From JBBATK01 sp044224515 (GTDB lineage Bacteria; Bacteroidota; Ignavibacteria; Kapaibacteriales; NICIL-2): a stretch of 64,000 nt of DNA. The stretch's first letter is position 1; the number at the start of each line of letters is the position of its first letter. The stretch is taken from NCBI GenBank assembly GCA_044224515.1, contig JBGAKH010000001.1:124001-188000 (forward strand), given 5' to 3'. The translations under genes and the position numbers were made by a program. Under the pieces are notes generated by a model. That model did not search any database and was not told the origin of the DNA. It worked only from the letters and a program-made list of their open reading frames with translations. Positions 35,311-45,361 of this stretch are shown piece by piece.

Positions 35311-38300
35311 CTAGTGCGTTATGATCTGAGTACTTGTCGAAATGACTTGGCCTCCGCTCCTTACAACAATAGTATAGACCCCAGAGCGCAAGGCTGAAAC
35401 GTCTACAGGTACAACATAGTCTCCCCTGCCACTGTGGAAATCAAGCATCTCATGACTAAGGCCGATTTGATTTACCGCTTCAACGCGAAGTTGCTCGGCT
35501 TGTTCGAGGTGAACCATTATGGATAGCTGTGAGGACGCGGGTTGTGGGTATATGGAATAGACAAAACTGCTGCCTCCCGGAATACTACGCGAGGTTATTG
35601 GCACATTACATCTGGTTTGACCAACGTACTCGCTCACCAGAACGGCTGCCGAAAGATACAGTGGTCGAACATGGCAATCTTCGGACAGTATCAACGTGTC
35701 CCTCCACAAACTGTCTGAGGTTGCCGGATACTCATTAAGATAGTTGCAGATGGCCACTCGCCTGCTCTCTCCGGGTTGCAAGGTCAGTGGCAACTGATGC
35801 TGCGGGAATGAGAATCGCGTGTTTTGTGAAAGTGGCAAGCTTGCATAGGATTTGGTGAAGCGTCCATAGTTAAACAGCTCAATGGTATCGCAGACTGCAA
35901 TTCTAAAATGCGTGTCGGCTAGCCGAAGTTCCGGACGCAGTGAGTCCACATTCGTGTACATCACGGTAAATCCGGGAATCGTATCGACGATGGTTCGTTT
36001 GTTTCCTGTCGAATCCGAAACTTCCAAGCCAAACCAAGCATCCAGACGCCAATCATTGATCGCTACACGGATGACACTGGAGTCAGGATCGAAATCGGTG
36101 GTCACGGTGCAATTTGTGGTATCGATGACTTTGGTTGCCATCAAACCGGTCTGGTAGTCACCGACATCACTAATGACGTAGGATTTAAGGTCACCACAAC
36201 TTCCCGGTATCGCCGCAATCGAGGGTTGCACTGTGTCGATACCAATGCCAATCGACAAGAAGACAATGGGTCTTTCCGGACAACCTTCGTCCATAAAGAT
36301 CGTTTCATTGTAGTCGCCAAAATCGTGATATCGGTAACAAACACTGAATCGAAGCGTGTCATTTGCTTTGAGTTCGAGCGGAAGCGGCTTATCAGTACTT
36401 ATAGTCGACGCAGGATTAGAACTGCGAAGGTTCTTTATCGTGTGGGTGAAGGTTCCGTTGTTCAAAAAGATATAATCGCGGCAGTACGTACGGTCAGGTC
36501 CGTTTTTCACGTTCTCAGTCCTATCTATTTTTAAACTGGAATCCTTATCAACGATTCTCAGTGTATAACCGGGCAAGTCAAAACGTTGACGAGTCAAATA
36601 GCCTTCAACATCACGCGCTTCCAGTACGAAGTATCCATCCGAGTATGGATCAACCAAGCTCGCGTGGTAATGGATACTATCTGATGGCGGAATGAACGGA
36701 TCAATACTAAGGTTTACGTTCTTGATTGAGTCTTTGACTAGTCGAAACATCACAAGCTTCGTATCTGCTAGCGTAGTATCAAATGCACCGCCATTGATTT
36801 CATAGCACATCGGTGTTCCAAGAATCTGCGGTGCATTGAAATCATAACGCTTATACGCCATACCTCCAACGTATCCGTATGAATTCGCGCCACCGTATCC
36901 ATAAACGAGAATGCCTACCCCCGTATCTGCAGATACTGTGTGAACACCATCCGTCATGCGGATCCAAGCATAGGAATACTCTGATTTTGGAATCGGAACA
37001 AAGCCGCTACTCCAGGGTTTCGAATCTACCAGTAGTGAAGGTATCGACGTGGTTGGCAAGATCACTGTGAGCCACTGTTCTTTGTAGGTTGTTGTATTGC
37101 CTACCCCGCTTGTGTTTTCAGAGGCTTGAACGTTAACGAATCGGTACGACTTTAGGAATTGGTTCGATGGAGGAATGACCATCATGAAGGGGTCGCCGTT
37201 GTACACGAAGTTATCAGGCGCCGAATTTGGCGTACCTGTGTGTTTGTACTGCGCAATCTCCACCGCACGTGTACAGAACACGCTGTGAGCCGTTCGCAAA
37301 TCGCCTTCCATCCACTCACCCGCGTATAAGAGCCTATTGAATACGCTGTCGATCCACACTTCCGTGCTGTCGTAAGCGGCGAGAATTCGATACTTGTCTC
37401 CACTTGTAACCACAGATCCAACGGGCTCCGGGTATGGAACTAATAGAGCAGAGTGACCCCACGTTGCAATTGGGGTGAGCTGTTCGATCAAACAATCTCT
37501 TGAAGTAAGTGAGTTGTGACTTTGAATAGGCAGCAGTGCACGTTGATGTCCTGAGAAGAGAGCAATCGGTTTTGTTGACACGATCTTTGTACCTGTAAGG
37601 TCAGGAGGATCACCGTAGCTCCCCGTGTTCGACTGAACCAGATACACTTGGCCTTTGTTCAGTGTAATGGAGGGTGGCAAGTTGCCATAACGAAAAATGA
37701 GCCCAGGCCTCGGCGCTTCAAAGCGCACGACGGTTGAATCTTCTGTCGCGACGATGGCAAATTGCGAAGGGGTGTTTTGTGTGGCGGAGCTAGGGTCAGA
37801 GTAATAAGAAAGTACATAATAACTATTCCCAAGCGCATCCGTGGGAAGTACCAAAAATGCGTCACTGGTGCGAAAAGCTTGGTCCATTGCATACACGGTT
37901 ACATCCTCATCGCTCCAGAGATGGAAGTACTGATTTGCAATGCGCAGGTTCTGTCCCCCGGTTTGGTCGATGCGCTGTCCGCAGCGATTGAAACCAATGA
38001 GTTCATAAGGATAAAACTGCTCGCCGATGGAAAGGACTTTCTTTGGATCCGTTATGCTAAAAGTCCGGGTCTTTACTTGTCCTGAAGAATCCGCATACTG
38101 TAGCGTCACATTCGTTGGTTTCTCGGACGCAACGAAAATGTAGAGTGAATCTCGACGTTGAATTTCGGGATCGTCAATTCCATCCTCTGTTTGTCCTCTA
38201 CTTCCGTTATGGAAATTTGGCAAGAAGCAAAACCAAAAGTCCTTTCCCTTACTGTCAGGCAGCGTGTCTTTCTGTGCGATGCACGGACTCACGAAGGCAA

Positions 38301-38352
38301 GAACAAAACCTAAGAGGACGACGACTTTCTTTGTGGTGATCATTATCTCCAT
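35311..38352 (-). CDS. IgGFc-binding-like T9SS surface protein
   Basis: A 1013-residue exported protein. The signal peptide ends near SPCIAQ and is followed by SKGKDFWFCFLPN, the usual opening of proteins with the IgGFc-binding N-terminal domain. That domain continues with YYVLSYYSDPS, QFAIVATEDSTVVRFEAP and LNKGQVYLVQSNTGSYGDPPDLTGTKIVSTKPIALFSGHQ. Several Ig-like domains follow, with ELKANDTLRFSVCYRYHDFGDYNET and LQPGESRRVAICNY as repeated features. The end (YSIYPQPASSQLSIMV through SALRSGVYTIVVRSGG) is a type A T9SS sorting domain. Probably an adhesin on the cell surface; the ligand is unknown despite the family name. A second in-frame ATG nine bases downstream is an equally good start. 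Confidence 0.85.
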   Translation of the reverse strand: MEIMITTKKVVVLLGFVLAFVSPCIAQKDTLPDSKGKDFWFCFLPNFHNGSRGQTEDGIDDPEIQRRDSLYIFVASEKPTNVTLQYADSSGQVKTRTFSITDPKKVLSIGEQFYPYELIGFNRCGQRIDQTGGQNLRIANQYFHLWSDEDVTVYAMDQAFRTSDAFLVLPTDALGNSYYVLSYYSDPSSATQNTPSQFAIVATEDSTVVRFEAPRPGLIFRYGNLPPSITLNKGQVYLVQSNTGSYGDPPDLTGTKIVSTKPIALFSGHQRALLPIQSHNSLTSRDCLIEQLTPIATWGHSALLVPYPEPVGSVVTSGDKYRILAAYDSTEVWIDSVFNRLLYAGEWMEGDLRTAHSVFCTRAVEIAQYKHTGTPNSAPDNFVYNGDPFMMVIPPSNQFLKSYRFVNVQASENTSGVGNTTTYKEQWLTVILPTTSIPSLLVDSKPWSSGFVPIPKSEYSYAWIRMTDGVHTVSADTGVGILVYGYGGANSYGYVGGMAYKRYDFNAPQILGTPMCYEINGGAFDTTLADTKLVMFRLVKDSIKNVNLSIDPFIPPSDSIHYHASLVDPYSDGYFVLEARDVEGYLTRQRFDLPGYTLRIVDKDSSLKIDRTENVKNGPDRTYCRDYIFLNNGTFTHTIKNLRSSNPASTISTDKPLPLELKANDTLRFSVCYRYHDFGDYNETIFMDEGCPERPIVFLSIGIGIDTVQPSIAAIPGSCGDLKSYVISDVGDYQTGLMATKVIDTTNCTVTTDFDPDSSVIRVAINDWRLDAWFGLEVSDSTGNKRTIVDTIPGFTVMYTNVDSLRPELRLADTHFRIAVCDTIELFNYGRFTKSYASLPLSQNTRFSFPQHQLPLTLQPGESRRVAICNYLNEYPATSDSLWRDTLILSEDCHVRPLYLSAAVLVSEYVGQTRCNVPITSRSIPGGSSFVYSIYPQPASSQLSIMVHLEQAEQLRVEAVNQIGLSHEMLDFHSGRGDYVVPVDVSALRSGVYTIVVRSGGQVISTSTQIITH

Positions 38353-38609
38353 GCTCCATCACGGTATACCGAAAAATAACACACAACGGTGCCACGGTGT
38401 TCAGTGTAGTGACAACAAAAACGTGTTAAGGTTTCAGCATATTGTTCCGTGGAGAGCTTTTTGTTGCCAAAGTACTACGCCCATAAACGGCACATGGCAT
38501 CCCGGTGTCCATCGCATCACTCGGTTCTGATCCGAGTCGGCCCGTTTTAGAATTTCGGCGTTCGTTAATACTAGGCTTCTGTCCACCACAGCGTAACCGA
38601 AGGTCGTAC
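38353..38609. other. intergenic stretch with small inverted repeats only
   Basis: About 260 bases between the divergent-facing ends of the surface-protein gene start and the ppiD terminator. It holds a 10-bp palindrome CGGTATACCG near 38372 and a short hairpin (ACTCGG/CCGAGT, 38519-38537). No credible coding frame or RNA gene is visible. Confidence 0.5.
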
Positions 38610-38644
38610 AAAAAAAAAGACCCGATTCTAAGTAGAACCGGGTC
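38610..38644 (-). terminator. intrinsic terminator of ppiD
   Basis: On the minus strand GACCCGGTTCT pairs with AGAATCGGGTC (one G-U pair) around an ACTT loop, followed at once by nine Ts (38618-38610). It lies 56 bases after the ppiD stop. This is the only canonical protein-gene terminator with a U-run in the window. Confidence 0.85.
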
Positions 38645-38700
38645 AAGAATGTACGGCTGAAAAGAGTGCGATTTACTCTCCGTTAGCCATGTGTGCAGTC

Positions 38701-40872
38701 TTAGTTAGATGAGCCATAAAACTCGGAACGACGATCAACGATTTTTGCGTTTTCTTTGACCATGTTGTACCAGGTATAGTAGGCGTTCTGACGAGACTGC
38801 ATGCGGAGTTTGTTTTCAATCGCCGCTGCTTCCGCGCCAAACTTGGATTCATCCGCTTTGCTGATACGTGTTGCGAGGACGATATAGTACCCCTTTTCGC
38901 CACGGATGGCACCGGAAATTTTACCCACTTGCTGCATCATGACACTGGCGGTCAATGCTGCATCATTTCCAACAGCCGGCACGTTACCATCGTCTTTGAC
39001 GTTTGAACCAACGCGTACGTCAAGAGTGGTATCGATACCTTTAACCGCTTCAAGATTACCAGCTGCGCCAAGTTTTTGCGCAAGGTCTTCAGCACGGCCT
39101 TTAGTGATATCCAGTTTCTTGGTTTTCATCAAGCGCATGCGAATAACATCCTTCACATCGCTTAAAGGCTTAATTCCAACTTCGCGTCGCTCGGTAACCT
39201 GCATGACTGTGTAACCTTGGCCACGAATTTCCATTGGTTTTGATACTTTGCCGACATCGTTCGCAAAGGCAAAGTTTGCAGCATCGAAGGTACCAAGCAT
39301 TTGAGAATTCTTCTCAAAGAAGGCACTCTCGATTGCAAAGCGCTTCATTTGGCGAGCAACTGTATCAATGTTCTCACCCTTTTCAACGCGTTCTTTCAAT
39401 CCGAGAGCGTCACGTAAGAGTGTCTTGCGAGTGTTCGAAGAAATGGTCGGGACCATCAGGATTTCGCTCCACTTCATGGTCTCGTGACGCTTATCCGTAA
39501 CCTTAATGATGTGGAAACCAAACTGCGATTCTACCGGACCAACAATGGAACCTACCGATGCAGCAAATGCAGCTTTTTCAAACTCGGGAACCATGCGTCC
39601 GTGTCCAAAGAAATCAACATCTCCACCGCGAGCAGCTGAGCCTTTGTCCGTAGAATTCTCTTCAGCCAGCTTGGCAAAATCGCTACCAGACTTCGCTTCA
39701 TTGTACAGCTTTGTTGCAAGAGCTTTCGCGCTGTCTTTGTTGCTGCCGAAACCAATCAAAATGTGAGAAGCACGAACCGAAGTATCGGCAGCGCTATTAC
39801 GTCCGTCAAGACGAAGGAAACCTGACATAGGTCCCAACTGAACCGGTCCAACTACATCACCTTGTTGCATGTTTGACAAAATGGCGGCGTGCATCGGATC
39901 AATTTCGGAAACAGGCTTGCTGTCGAAGGTCTTTCCGTTGAATTCACTGAGGTAAGCCTCAAAAACCGCTGAACGGTCAACACCCGGAGCATTCAGTGTG
40001 TCATTGAGTTTCATCATACGGCGTTGCACCGTCATGCTATCCTCGTGTGAGGGCATGATTGGAAAGGAAACGTACTTAACCTTACGTGTGTCTTTTTGCT
40101 TAAAGTACTGCTTGTTTTGATCATAGTACTTTGAGATCTCATCATCACTCACTTTGGCATCATTATCCGAGATTCGTGAGTAGTCCAAGAAGACAAACGA
40201 GAAATCAGCAGTGCCGTTATCGATTTCGAATTGACGACGTACATGCATAGGTGAGTACACAGCAGCAGCGCCTGTAACAACAGCCATGTTGTTCATCATC
40301 TTTTGCTGAGTTTCACCTTCGGTGATCTTCTTGATACGATCTTTCCACTCGGCGATGGCAGCCGGTTTGTCGGCTTCGTTGCGAATGTAATTGCCGTAAC
40401 TATCCGGGTCTTTCAAAAGCTTCTCATAAATGTCACGCATGAAGACACCTGAAGAGTCCTTGAACACGTTCTTCAGGTATTCCGGTGGATTCTCAAACAA
40501 GAGATCCGCAACTTCTTCCATACTAACTTTTACGCCTGCTTTTTCAGCCTCTTGCGAAACGAGTTTTTCTTGAACCATTTGGTCCCAGACCTGTTGACGA
40601 ATGCTGGCTTCGTCAACGTCAACATCCTCTCTACCCTGTTGTTTTGCCTGAGCTCTTTGCTGGTCAGCCATTTCGGTGACACGTGCTTCAAACTCAGCGC
40701 GGGGAATATCTTCCCCATTGACAGAACCCATTGACGGGTTAGCTCCACCACGACGGATGGTATTGATCGTCTCCTCAAGATTATCAGGTTTGACCATCAA
40801 AAGAAGAAACAGCACCATCACCGCTGTAATAAGAACTGGTGAAAGTGAGCGTATGCGATGCATAAAGCCCAT
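38701..40872 (-). CDS. ppiD: PpiD/SurA-type peptidyl-prolyl isomerase, membrane anchored
   Basis: Inner-membrane-anchored periplasmic chaperone that helps exported proteins fold. The 723-residue protein has a short cytoplasmic N-terminus and one membrane segment (about residues 10-28, LSPVLITAVMVLFLLLMV). A SurA-N-like helical chaperone region follows with SVNGEDIPRAEFEARVTEM, and then a parvulin domain from about 365: VRASHILIGFGSNKDSAKALATKL, SDFAKLAEENSTDKGSAARGGDVDFFGHGRMVPEFEKAAF and FGFHIIKVTDKR. A second, degenerate parvulin-like stretch may follow. The start has AAAGG about nine bases upstream. The gene has its own Bacteroidota-type promoter and an intrinsic terminator, so it is a single-gene unit. 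It likely serves the many exported proteins encoded around it. Confidence 0.92.
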   Translation of the reverse strand: MGFMHRIRSLSPVLITAVMVLFLLLMVKPDNLEETINTIRRGGANPSMGSVNGEDIPRAEFEARVTEMADQQRAQAKQQGREDVDVDEASIRQQVWDQMVQEKLVSQEAEKAGVKVSMEEVADLLFENPPEYLKNVFKDSSGVFMRDIYEKLLKDPDSYGNYIRNEADKPAAIAEWKDRIKKITEGETQQKMMNNMAVVTGAAAVYSPMHVRRQFEIDNGTADFSFVFLDYSRISDNDAKVSDDEISKYYDQNKQYFKQKDTRKVKYVSFPIMPSHEDSMTVQRRMMKLNDTLNAPGVDRSAVFEAYLSEFNGKTFDSKPVSEIDPMHAAILSNMQQGDVVGPVQLGPMSGFLRLDGRNSAADTSVRASHILIGFGSNKDSAKALATKLYNEAKSGSDFAKLAEENSTDKGSAARGGDVDFFGHGRMVPEFEKAAFAASVGSIVGPVESQFGFHIIKVTDKRHETMKWSEILMVPTISSNTRKTLLRDALGLKERVEKGENIDTVARQMKRFAIESAFFEKNSQMLGTFDAANFAFANDVGKVSKPMEIRGQGYTVMQVTERREVGIKPLSDVKDVIRMRLMKTKKLDITKGRAEDLAQKLGAAGNLEAVKGIDTTLDVRVGSNVKDDGNVPAVGNDAALTASVMMQQVGKISGAIRGEKGYYIVLATRISKADESKFGAEAAAIENKLRMQSRQNAYYTWYNMVKENAKIVDRRSEFYGSSN

Positions 40873-40926
40873 GTGAACCTTTACTCCCTATGTAGTTGAA
40901 TTATGCTGATGTACGAACTAAGAAAG

Positions 40927-40957
40927 CAAATTTAAAGGGCTTCCGGGAAATACACAA
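40927..40957 (-). promoter_or_regulatory. Bacteroidota-type promoter of ppiD
   Basis: Reading the minus strand, TTG (40957-40955), 20 bases, then TAAATTTG (40934-40927): a full match to the -33/-7 consensus, about 50 bases before the ppiD ATG. On the opposite strand TATTTTTG at 40979-40986 may serve the divergent hydrolase gene, about 30 bases before its ATG. Confidence 0.6.
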
Positions 40958-41021
40958 CGTTTTGAGGCGCTTTTGAGGTATTTTTGGGTTCAGAGATTGT
41001 CCACAAACGTCCTTTTTCCTC

Positions 41022-41870
41022 ATGCTCCAAATTGGCAAATTTCGCGTAGATGCCCTTGAAACAGGCAATTTTGCCTTAGATGGAGGTGCCATGTTTGGGG
41101 TCGTACCGAAAAACCTGTGGTCCAAAGCCTATCATCCGGGCGATGAGCAGAATCGCATTCCTATGGCAGCTCGCGTTCTGGTCGTTCGTTGGGATGAGCA
41201 CGTCATGCTGGTTGACACGGGAAATGGCGATAAAATGAGCGAGAAACTTAAGAGTATCTATGGCGTCGACAATTCCAGGTACTCACTTCTCGACTCGCTC
41301 ACAGAGCTCGGTCTGCAACCCGAAATGATAACCGATGTGTTGTTGACACACCTGCATTTCGATCATGCCGGCGGGGCAACTCGCCTTCAGAATGGAGAAA
41401 GCGTTCCTGCGTTTAAGAATGCTCGCTACTACGTCCAACGCGAACACTATGCCTGGGCTCTATCTCCAACTGAAAAGGATCGAGCTTCATTCTGGCCGGA
41501 GAATTATCAGCCGATTGTCGAGCATGGCCAGATGGAACTTGTGGACGGACCCGGCGACATTTTCCCGGGAGTATCCGTCGAATGCTTCCACGGTCACACC
41601 AAAGCGCTACAAATGCTTCGTCTGCACGACGGCAATCAAACGCTGGTGTTCCCGGCAGACCTTATGCCAACACATGCTCACGTCCCGGTTCCATATGTCA
41701 TGGGTTACGACAATTTTCCTCTGACCACAATTGAAGAAAAGAAGCATACTCTGAACCGAGCAGCTGAGGAACAATGGGTCGTAGTGTTTGAACACGATGC
41801 TCTTCTCCAAGCATCAACTATACGTCGCACCGAAAAGGGTTTCGTTGCAGGCGAGCCTATTGAACTATAA
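41022..41870 (+). CDS. metallo-beta-lactamase-fold hydrolase
   Basis: A 282-residue cytoplasmic hydrolase. The zinc motif THLHFDHAGG gives H110, H112, D114 and H115; further ligands are H192 in FHGHTKALQML, D213 in VFPADLMP and a histidine in VFEHDALL. This is the full binuclear set of the MBL superfamily. The N-terminal VLVVRWDEHVMLVDTGNG and the overall pattern resemble the branch that includes N-acyl-homoserine-lactone lactonases and related lactonases or esterases, but the sequence does not identify a substrate. No signal peptide. It is divergent from ppiD and is followed by a Rieske protein gene after 150 bases. Confidence 0.88.
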   Translation: MLQIGKFRVDALETGNFALDGGAMFGVVPKNLWSKAYHPGDEQNRIPMAARVLVVRWDEHVMLVDTGNGDKMSEKLKSIYGVDNSRYSLLDSLTELGLQPEMITDVLLTHLHFDHAGGATRLQNGESVPAFKNARYYVQREHYAWALSPTEKDRASFWPENYQPIVEHGQMELVDGPGDIFPGVSVECFHGHTKALQMLRLHDGNQTLVFPADLMPTHAHVPVPYVMGYDNFPLTTIEEKKHTLNRAAEEQWVVVFEHDALLQASTIRRTEKGFVAGEPIEL

Positions 41871-42020
41871 ATTGAAGTCAGCCGGCGGAGTACGACGATA
41901 GTCGACAGGCCACTACTATAGGATAACGTTGAAATCGGATGCACACTCTGCTTACTCGTACTATTTCGCGTTGACCTGAGCAATGAAGCAGAGACGTACA
42001 GAACGAAGTCCACACTTAGT

Positions 42021-42404
42021 ATGATTGAAGATCGAAAGAGAATAGTAGAGCGAGACGGCAAGACATTTGTGGCGGTTTGCGCATCGTCTGACGTTTTGCG
42101 TGCACGCGGAAAAAGAGCTGTACTTGATGAACTGACAGAGGTTGCGTTGTTTCGTGTAGCCGGAACCTGCTACGCGTTGTCTAACATTTGCCCTCATCAG
42201 CACCAACCGATCATTGCGGAAGGCATCGTCGATCGTGGTTGTGTGATCTGCCCGATGCATGGTTGGCAGTTTCGTCTGGATGATGGGCAAGAAGTTGACA
42301 ACCTAGGTCGAATTAAAACATTTGAGTCCTTCGAGCAAGAAGGATATGTCTACGTTGAATACACACCCAACTCCAGACCGGCCTGGATGAACTCGGACAT
42401 CTAA
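42021..42404 (+). CDS. Rieske [2Fe-2S] ferredoxin-like protein
   Basis: A 127-residue soluble electron-transfer protein. The iron-sulfur ligands are visible as CPHQH and, 15 residues on, CPMHGWQF (CxH ... CxxH), giving two cysteines and two histidines. About 35 residues precede the usual start of the domain (VALFRVAGTCYALSNI). The protein resembles the small Rieske ferredoxins or NirD-like subunits that pair with oxygenases or reductases, but no such partner lies nearby. Eighteen bases separate its stop from the following queG ATG, so the two are probably cotranscribed. Confidence 0.87.
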   Translation: MIEDRKRIVERDGKTFVAVCASSDVLRARGKRAVLDELTEVALFRVAGTCYALSNICPHQHQPIIAEGIVDRGCVICPMHGWQFRLDDGQEVDNLGRIKTFESFEQEGYVYVEYTPNSRPAWMNSDI

Positions 42405-42422
42405 CCGACCGTGTTACGAACG

Positions 42423-43458
42423 ATGAGCACTCCACCGACACCTCCTTCAAGCTCAGCGCTGATGCGATCAACTATTGCACGCATTGGCAGCGAGCTTGGA
42501 TTGGACAGTGTGCATGTTGCAGCGCTACAAGCGCTGCCTAGAGAAGAGTCTCTTTTACGAGAGTGGTTAAATCGTGGATACCAAGCCGACATGGCATGGA
42601 TGCAACGAAATGTTGAGAAACGCGCGGATCCACGTCTAATTCTTCCGGAAGCCCAATCGATAATCGTTAGTGCCCTAAACTATGATACACCTCTTCGTCA
42701 CGATGAGTCCAATGAACCGGGGGTAGTCAGCGGTAAAATCTCTCGCTATGCTTGACGACTATCATGACGTACTGGGTCGTTTGTTGGATCGCTTTTGTGC
42801 GGAGCTTCGTTTAAGCTATCCTGAGCACGCCTTCAAGTATTATGTCGATACCGGTCCTGTCTTGGAAAAACAGTGGGCTGTACGAGCAGGCATGGGCTGG
42901 CAAGGAAAGCACTCGAACATCATTTCGCGCAGCAGAGGCAGCTTTTTCTTCTTAGGTGTGATCTTAAGCTCACTACCCCTCGATTCAGATCCTGTTGTAC
43001 AGGATCATTGCGGAACGTGTACTGCGTGTATTGATGCGTGTCCAACCGGTGCAATCGTTGAACCCTATGTCGTCGACTCTGGGTCCTGCATCTCTTATCT
43101 TACCATTGAGTCCAAAGGCGATCTTGCCTTCCTTCCCCGACTACGCTCAAAGCTTGATGGTTGGTTGTACGGATGCGACACCTGTCAAGATGTCTGCCCA
43201 TGGAATCGATTTCGAACGGACTCCGAGCGTAGTGAATTCGAGGCACGCCATATGCAAGCGTCACTTCCTTTAAACGCGGTGATGTCGATGACTCAGGAGG
43301 AATTCTCTGCTCGCTTCAAAAACAGTCCGATCAAACGCACCAAGCTTCAGGGACTTCAACGAAATGCACGCATGCTTAAGGACTATGCTGCACTTCCCCA
43401 CGCACATGCAAACAGATCTACAGATCCAATTCAAGACACCAACACGGATCAAGAATAG
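42423..43458 (+). pseudogene. queG: epoxyqueuosine reductase, frameshifted
   Basis: QueG catalyses the last step of queuosine synthesis in tRNA, reducing epoxyqueuosine with cobalamin and two [4Fe-4S] clusters. The N-terminal part ends in GKISRYA and then a TGA (42753-42755). The rest of the protein continues at once in the +1 frame as DDYHDVLGRLL. In the family these pieces join as SRYAWGxDYHxxL; between GCT and GAC-TAT-CAT there are four bases where nine are expected, so about five are missing. All else is intact: GMGWQGKHSNII, CGTCTACIDACPTGAI and CDTCQDVCPWN. Either a recent frameshift or a sequence error in the G-rich W-G codons. The GTG at 42411 is an alternative start. Confidence 0.88.
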
Positions 43459-43630
43459 TAACGTACAACGAAGAAGGCAACGATAGCCCGCGTCGCACGA
43501 TTCAAACTATTTTGGAGAATGCAAAGTATGCATCAGCCCCTAGATCCAACGACCCGCGTCCCTGGTTAAAAAGGTACTTCGATAGCCGTGGTACCAAAGC
43601 TTAGACCAACTTCAGCCAGTTTTTTTTGCT

Positions 43631-45280
43631 CTACTCGACCACGTCCTCAACTTCTTGATTATTCTTGATGCGATTATGTTTGAGGGCAGCCTTAATGAAG
43701 GCAATGAACAAAGGGTGACCGCTCACGGCGCGTGACTTTAACTCAGGATGGAATTGCACACCAACAAACCATGGGTGGTTCGGCAATTCAACGATTTCGA
43801 CGAGTCGACGATCCGGCGACAAACCGCTTAAGGTCAGTCCTTTTTCGACAAGTGCATCGCGGAAATCATTGTTTACTTCAAAACGATGGCGATGGCGTTC
43901 ATAGATGAACTCACTCTTGTAGGCTGTGGCGGCCTTGGAATTCTTTTCGAGAACACAAGGATATGCGCCTAAACGCATGGTACCACCTTTATCCGTCACA
44001 TTGCGTTGATCCGGCATCAAATCGATGACATCGAATCTGTTTTTCTTGAACTCTGAAGAGTTTGCTTCGCTGATTCCGCAAACGTTTCTTGCATACTCGA
44101 TGACGGCGCATTGCATGCCGAGACAAATCCCGAAAAAAGGAATATTGTGCGTGCGGACGTATTGAACAGTCGTGATTTTGCCCTCGATTCCTCTTGATCC
44201 AAAACCCGGTGCCACGAGCACTCCGTCGATATCTTTAAGCTGTTCGGCAATGTTGTCGGGGGTCAATTGCTCTGAATCGATCCAACGTACATCTACTCTA
44301 CAATTATTCACGGCACCCGCGTGAATGAAGGCTTCACTAATACTTTTGTAGGAATCCTTGTATGCTGTGTATTTACCAACAAGTGCCACGTTTACGGAAG
44401 ACTTTGGATTTTTTATTCGCTGTACAAAACGGGTCCACGTATCGAGATCTTGATCGTGCGCTTTCATGTTCAACTTGCGCAACACAATCTCGTCGAAATC
44501 TCGACGACCGAACAAAATCGGAACTTCGTAAATCGTTTCTGCGTCGATTGCTTCAATAACCGCTTCTTCAGCCACATTACAGAAGAGACCAATTTTGGCG
44601 CGCATTTCTTTGCTGAGCTTCATTTCCGTTCGACACAAGAGGATGTCCGGAAGTATTCCGAATTCCATGAGTTCTTTGACGGAGTGCTGTGTAGGCTTGG
44701 TCTTCAGCTCACCGGCTGAACGTATGTACGGCACATAAGTAAGCAATATATTGATGCAATTACGTCGCCCCCGCTCCAATTGAACTTGGCGTGCCGCTTC
44801 CAAATACGGTTGCGACTCGATGTCGCCGACTGTTCCGCCAATTTCAATAATCACAAAGTCGAAGCGCTTGTCGAAGTAGGTCATTCGACGCTTAATCTCA
44901 TCGGTGATATGCGGTACGACCTGTACAGTTTTGCCAAGGTATTGTCCCTTGCGCTCCTTCTGGATGACCTCGAAGTAGACCTGACCGGTAGTCGAGTTGT
45001 TCTGACGGGTCATCGATACATCGAGAAATCGCTCATAATGACCCAAGTCAAGATCTGTTTCCGCTCCGTCATCCGTTACATATACCTCACCATGTTGCAA
45101 GGGGTTCATGGTGCCCGGATCTACGTTAATGTATGGATCAAACTTCTGAATGGTGACAGTATACCCGCGTGATTTCAGTAACAATCCAAGAGACGCCGAT
45201 GCAATTCCCTTTCCCAAGGAGGACAACACACCACCGGTAATGAATACAAACTTCGTTTTTGTTTTTGCAGGAGTGCTCAT
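43631..45280 (-). CDS. pyrG: CTP synthase
   Basis: Amidates UTP to CTP using glutamine and ATP. The 549-residue protein has the complete two-domain layout. The N-terminal synthetase has KFVFITGGVLSSLGKGI, KFDPYINVDPGTMNP and EIGGTVGDIES. The C-terminal glutamine amidotransferase has GFGSRGIEGK, the nucleophile cysteine in FGICLGMQCAV, and GVQFHPELKSR with the catalytic histidine and glutamate. It is convergent with queG and divergent from a lipoprotein gene. Its leader carries an imperfect hairpin at 45315-45343 that could affect expression. Confidence 0.97.
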   Translation of the reverse strand: MSTPAKTKTKFVFITGGVLSSLGKGIASASLGLLLKSRGYTVTIQKFDPYINVDPGTMNPLQHGEVYVTDDGAETDLDLGHYERFLDVSMTRQNNSTTGQVYFEVIQKERKGQYLGKTVQVVPHITDEIKRRMTYFDKRFDFVIIEIGGTVGDIESQPYLEAARQVQLERGRRNCINILLTYVPYIRSAGELKTKPTQHSVKELMEFGILPDILLCRTEMKLSKEMRAKIGLFCNVAEEAVIEAIDAETIYEVPILFGRRDFDEIVLRKLNMKAHDQDLDTWTRFVQRIKNPKSSVNVALVGKYTAYKDSYKSISEAFIHAGAVNNCRVDVRWIDSEQLTPDNIAEQLKDIDGVLVAPGFGSRGIEGKITTVQYVRTHNIPFFGICLGMQCAVIEYARNVCGISEANSSEFKKNRFDVIDLMPDQRNVTDKGGTMRLGAYPCVLEKNSKAATAYKSEFIYERHRHRFEVNNDFRDALVEKGLTLSGLSPDRRLVEIVELPNHPWFVGVQFHPELKSRAVSGHPLFIAFIKAALKHNRIKNNQEVEDVVE

Positions 45281-45314
45281 GGAACGTGACCAAAGTCATT
45301 AGGTAAAACAAATG

Positions 45315-45343
45315 TTGGCTATGATGCACAGCATCACAGCCAA
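45315..45343 (-). promoter_or_regulatory. hairpin in the pyrG leader
   Basis: TTGGCTaTGATGC and GCATCAcAGCCAA pair over 13 positions with a single A-C mismatch around an ACA triloop, 34 bases before the pyrG ATG. There is no U-tract. It could be a leader structure or an end for an unseen upstream transcript. Confidence 0.35.
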
Positions 45344-45361
45344 GCGCATTCGCGTTGAAGC

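Noticed and set aside
38519..38537. GGTTCTGATCC resembles a tRNA T-loop
   Set aside because: No acceptor, D or anticodon arm can be built around it; only a short 6-bp hairpin is present.
42748..43458. Second half of queG as a separate gene with its own ATG
   Set aside because: The ATG falls in the middle of the conserved SRYA-WG-DYH segment and the protein would lack the cobalamin-binding N-terminal part; a frameshifted queG explains both halves.
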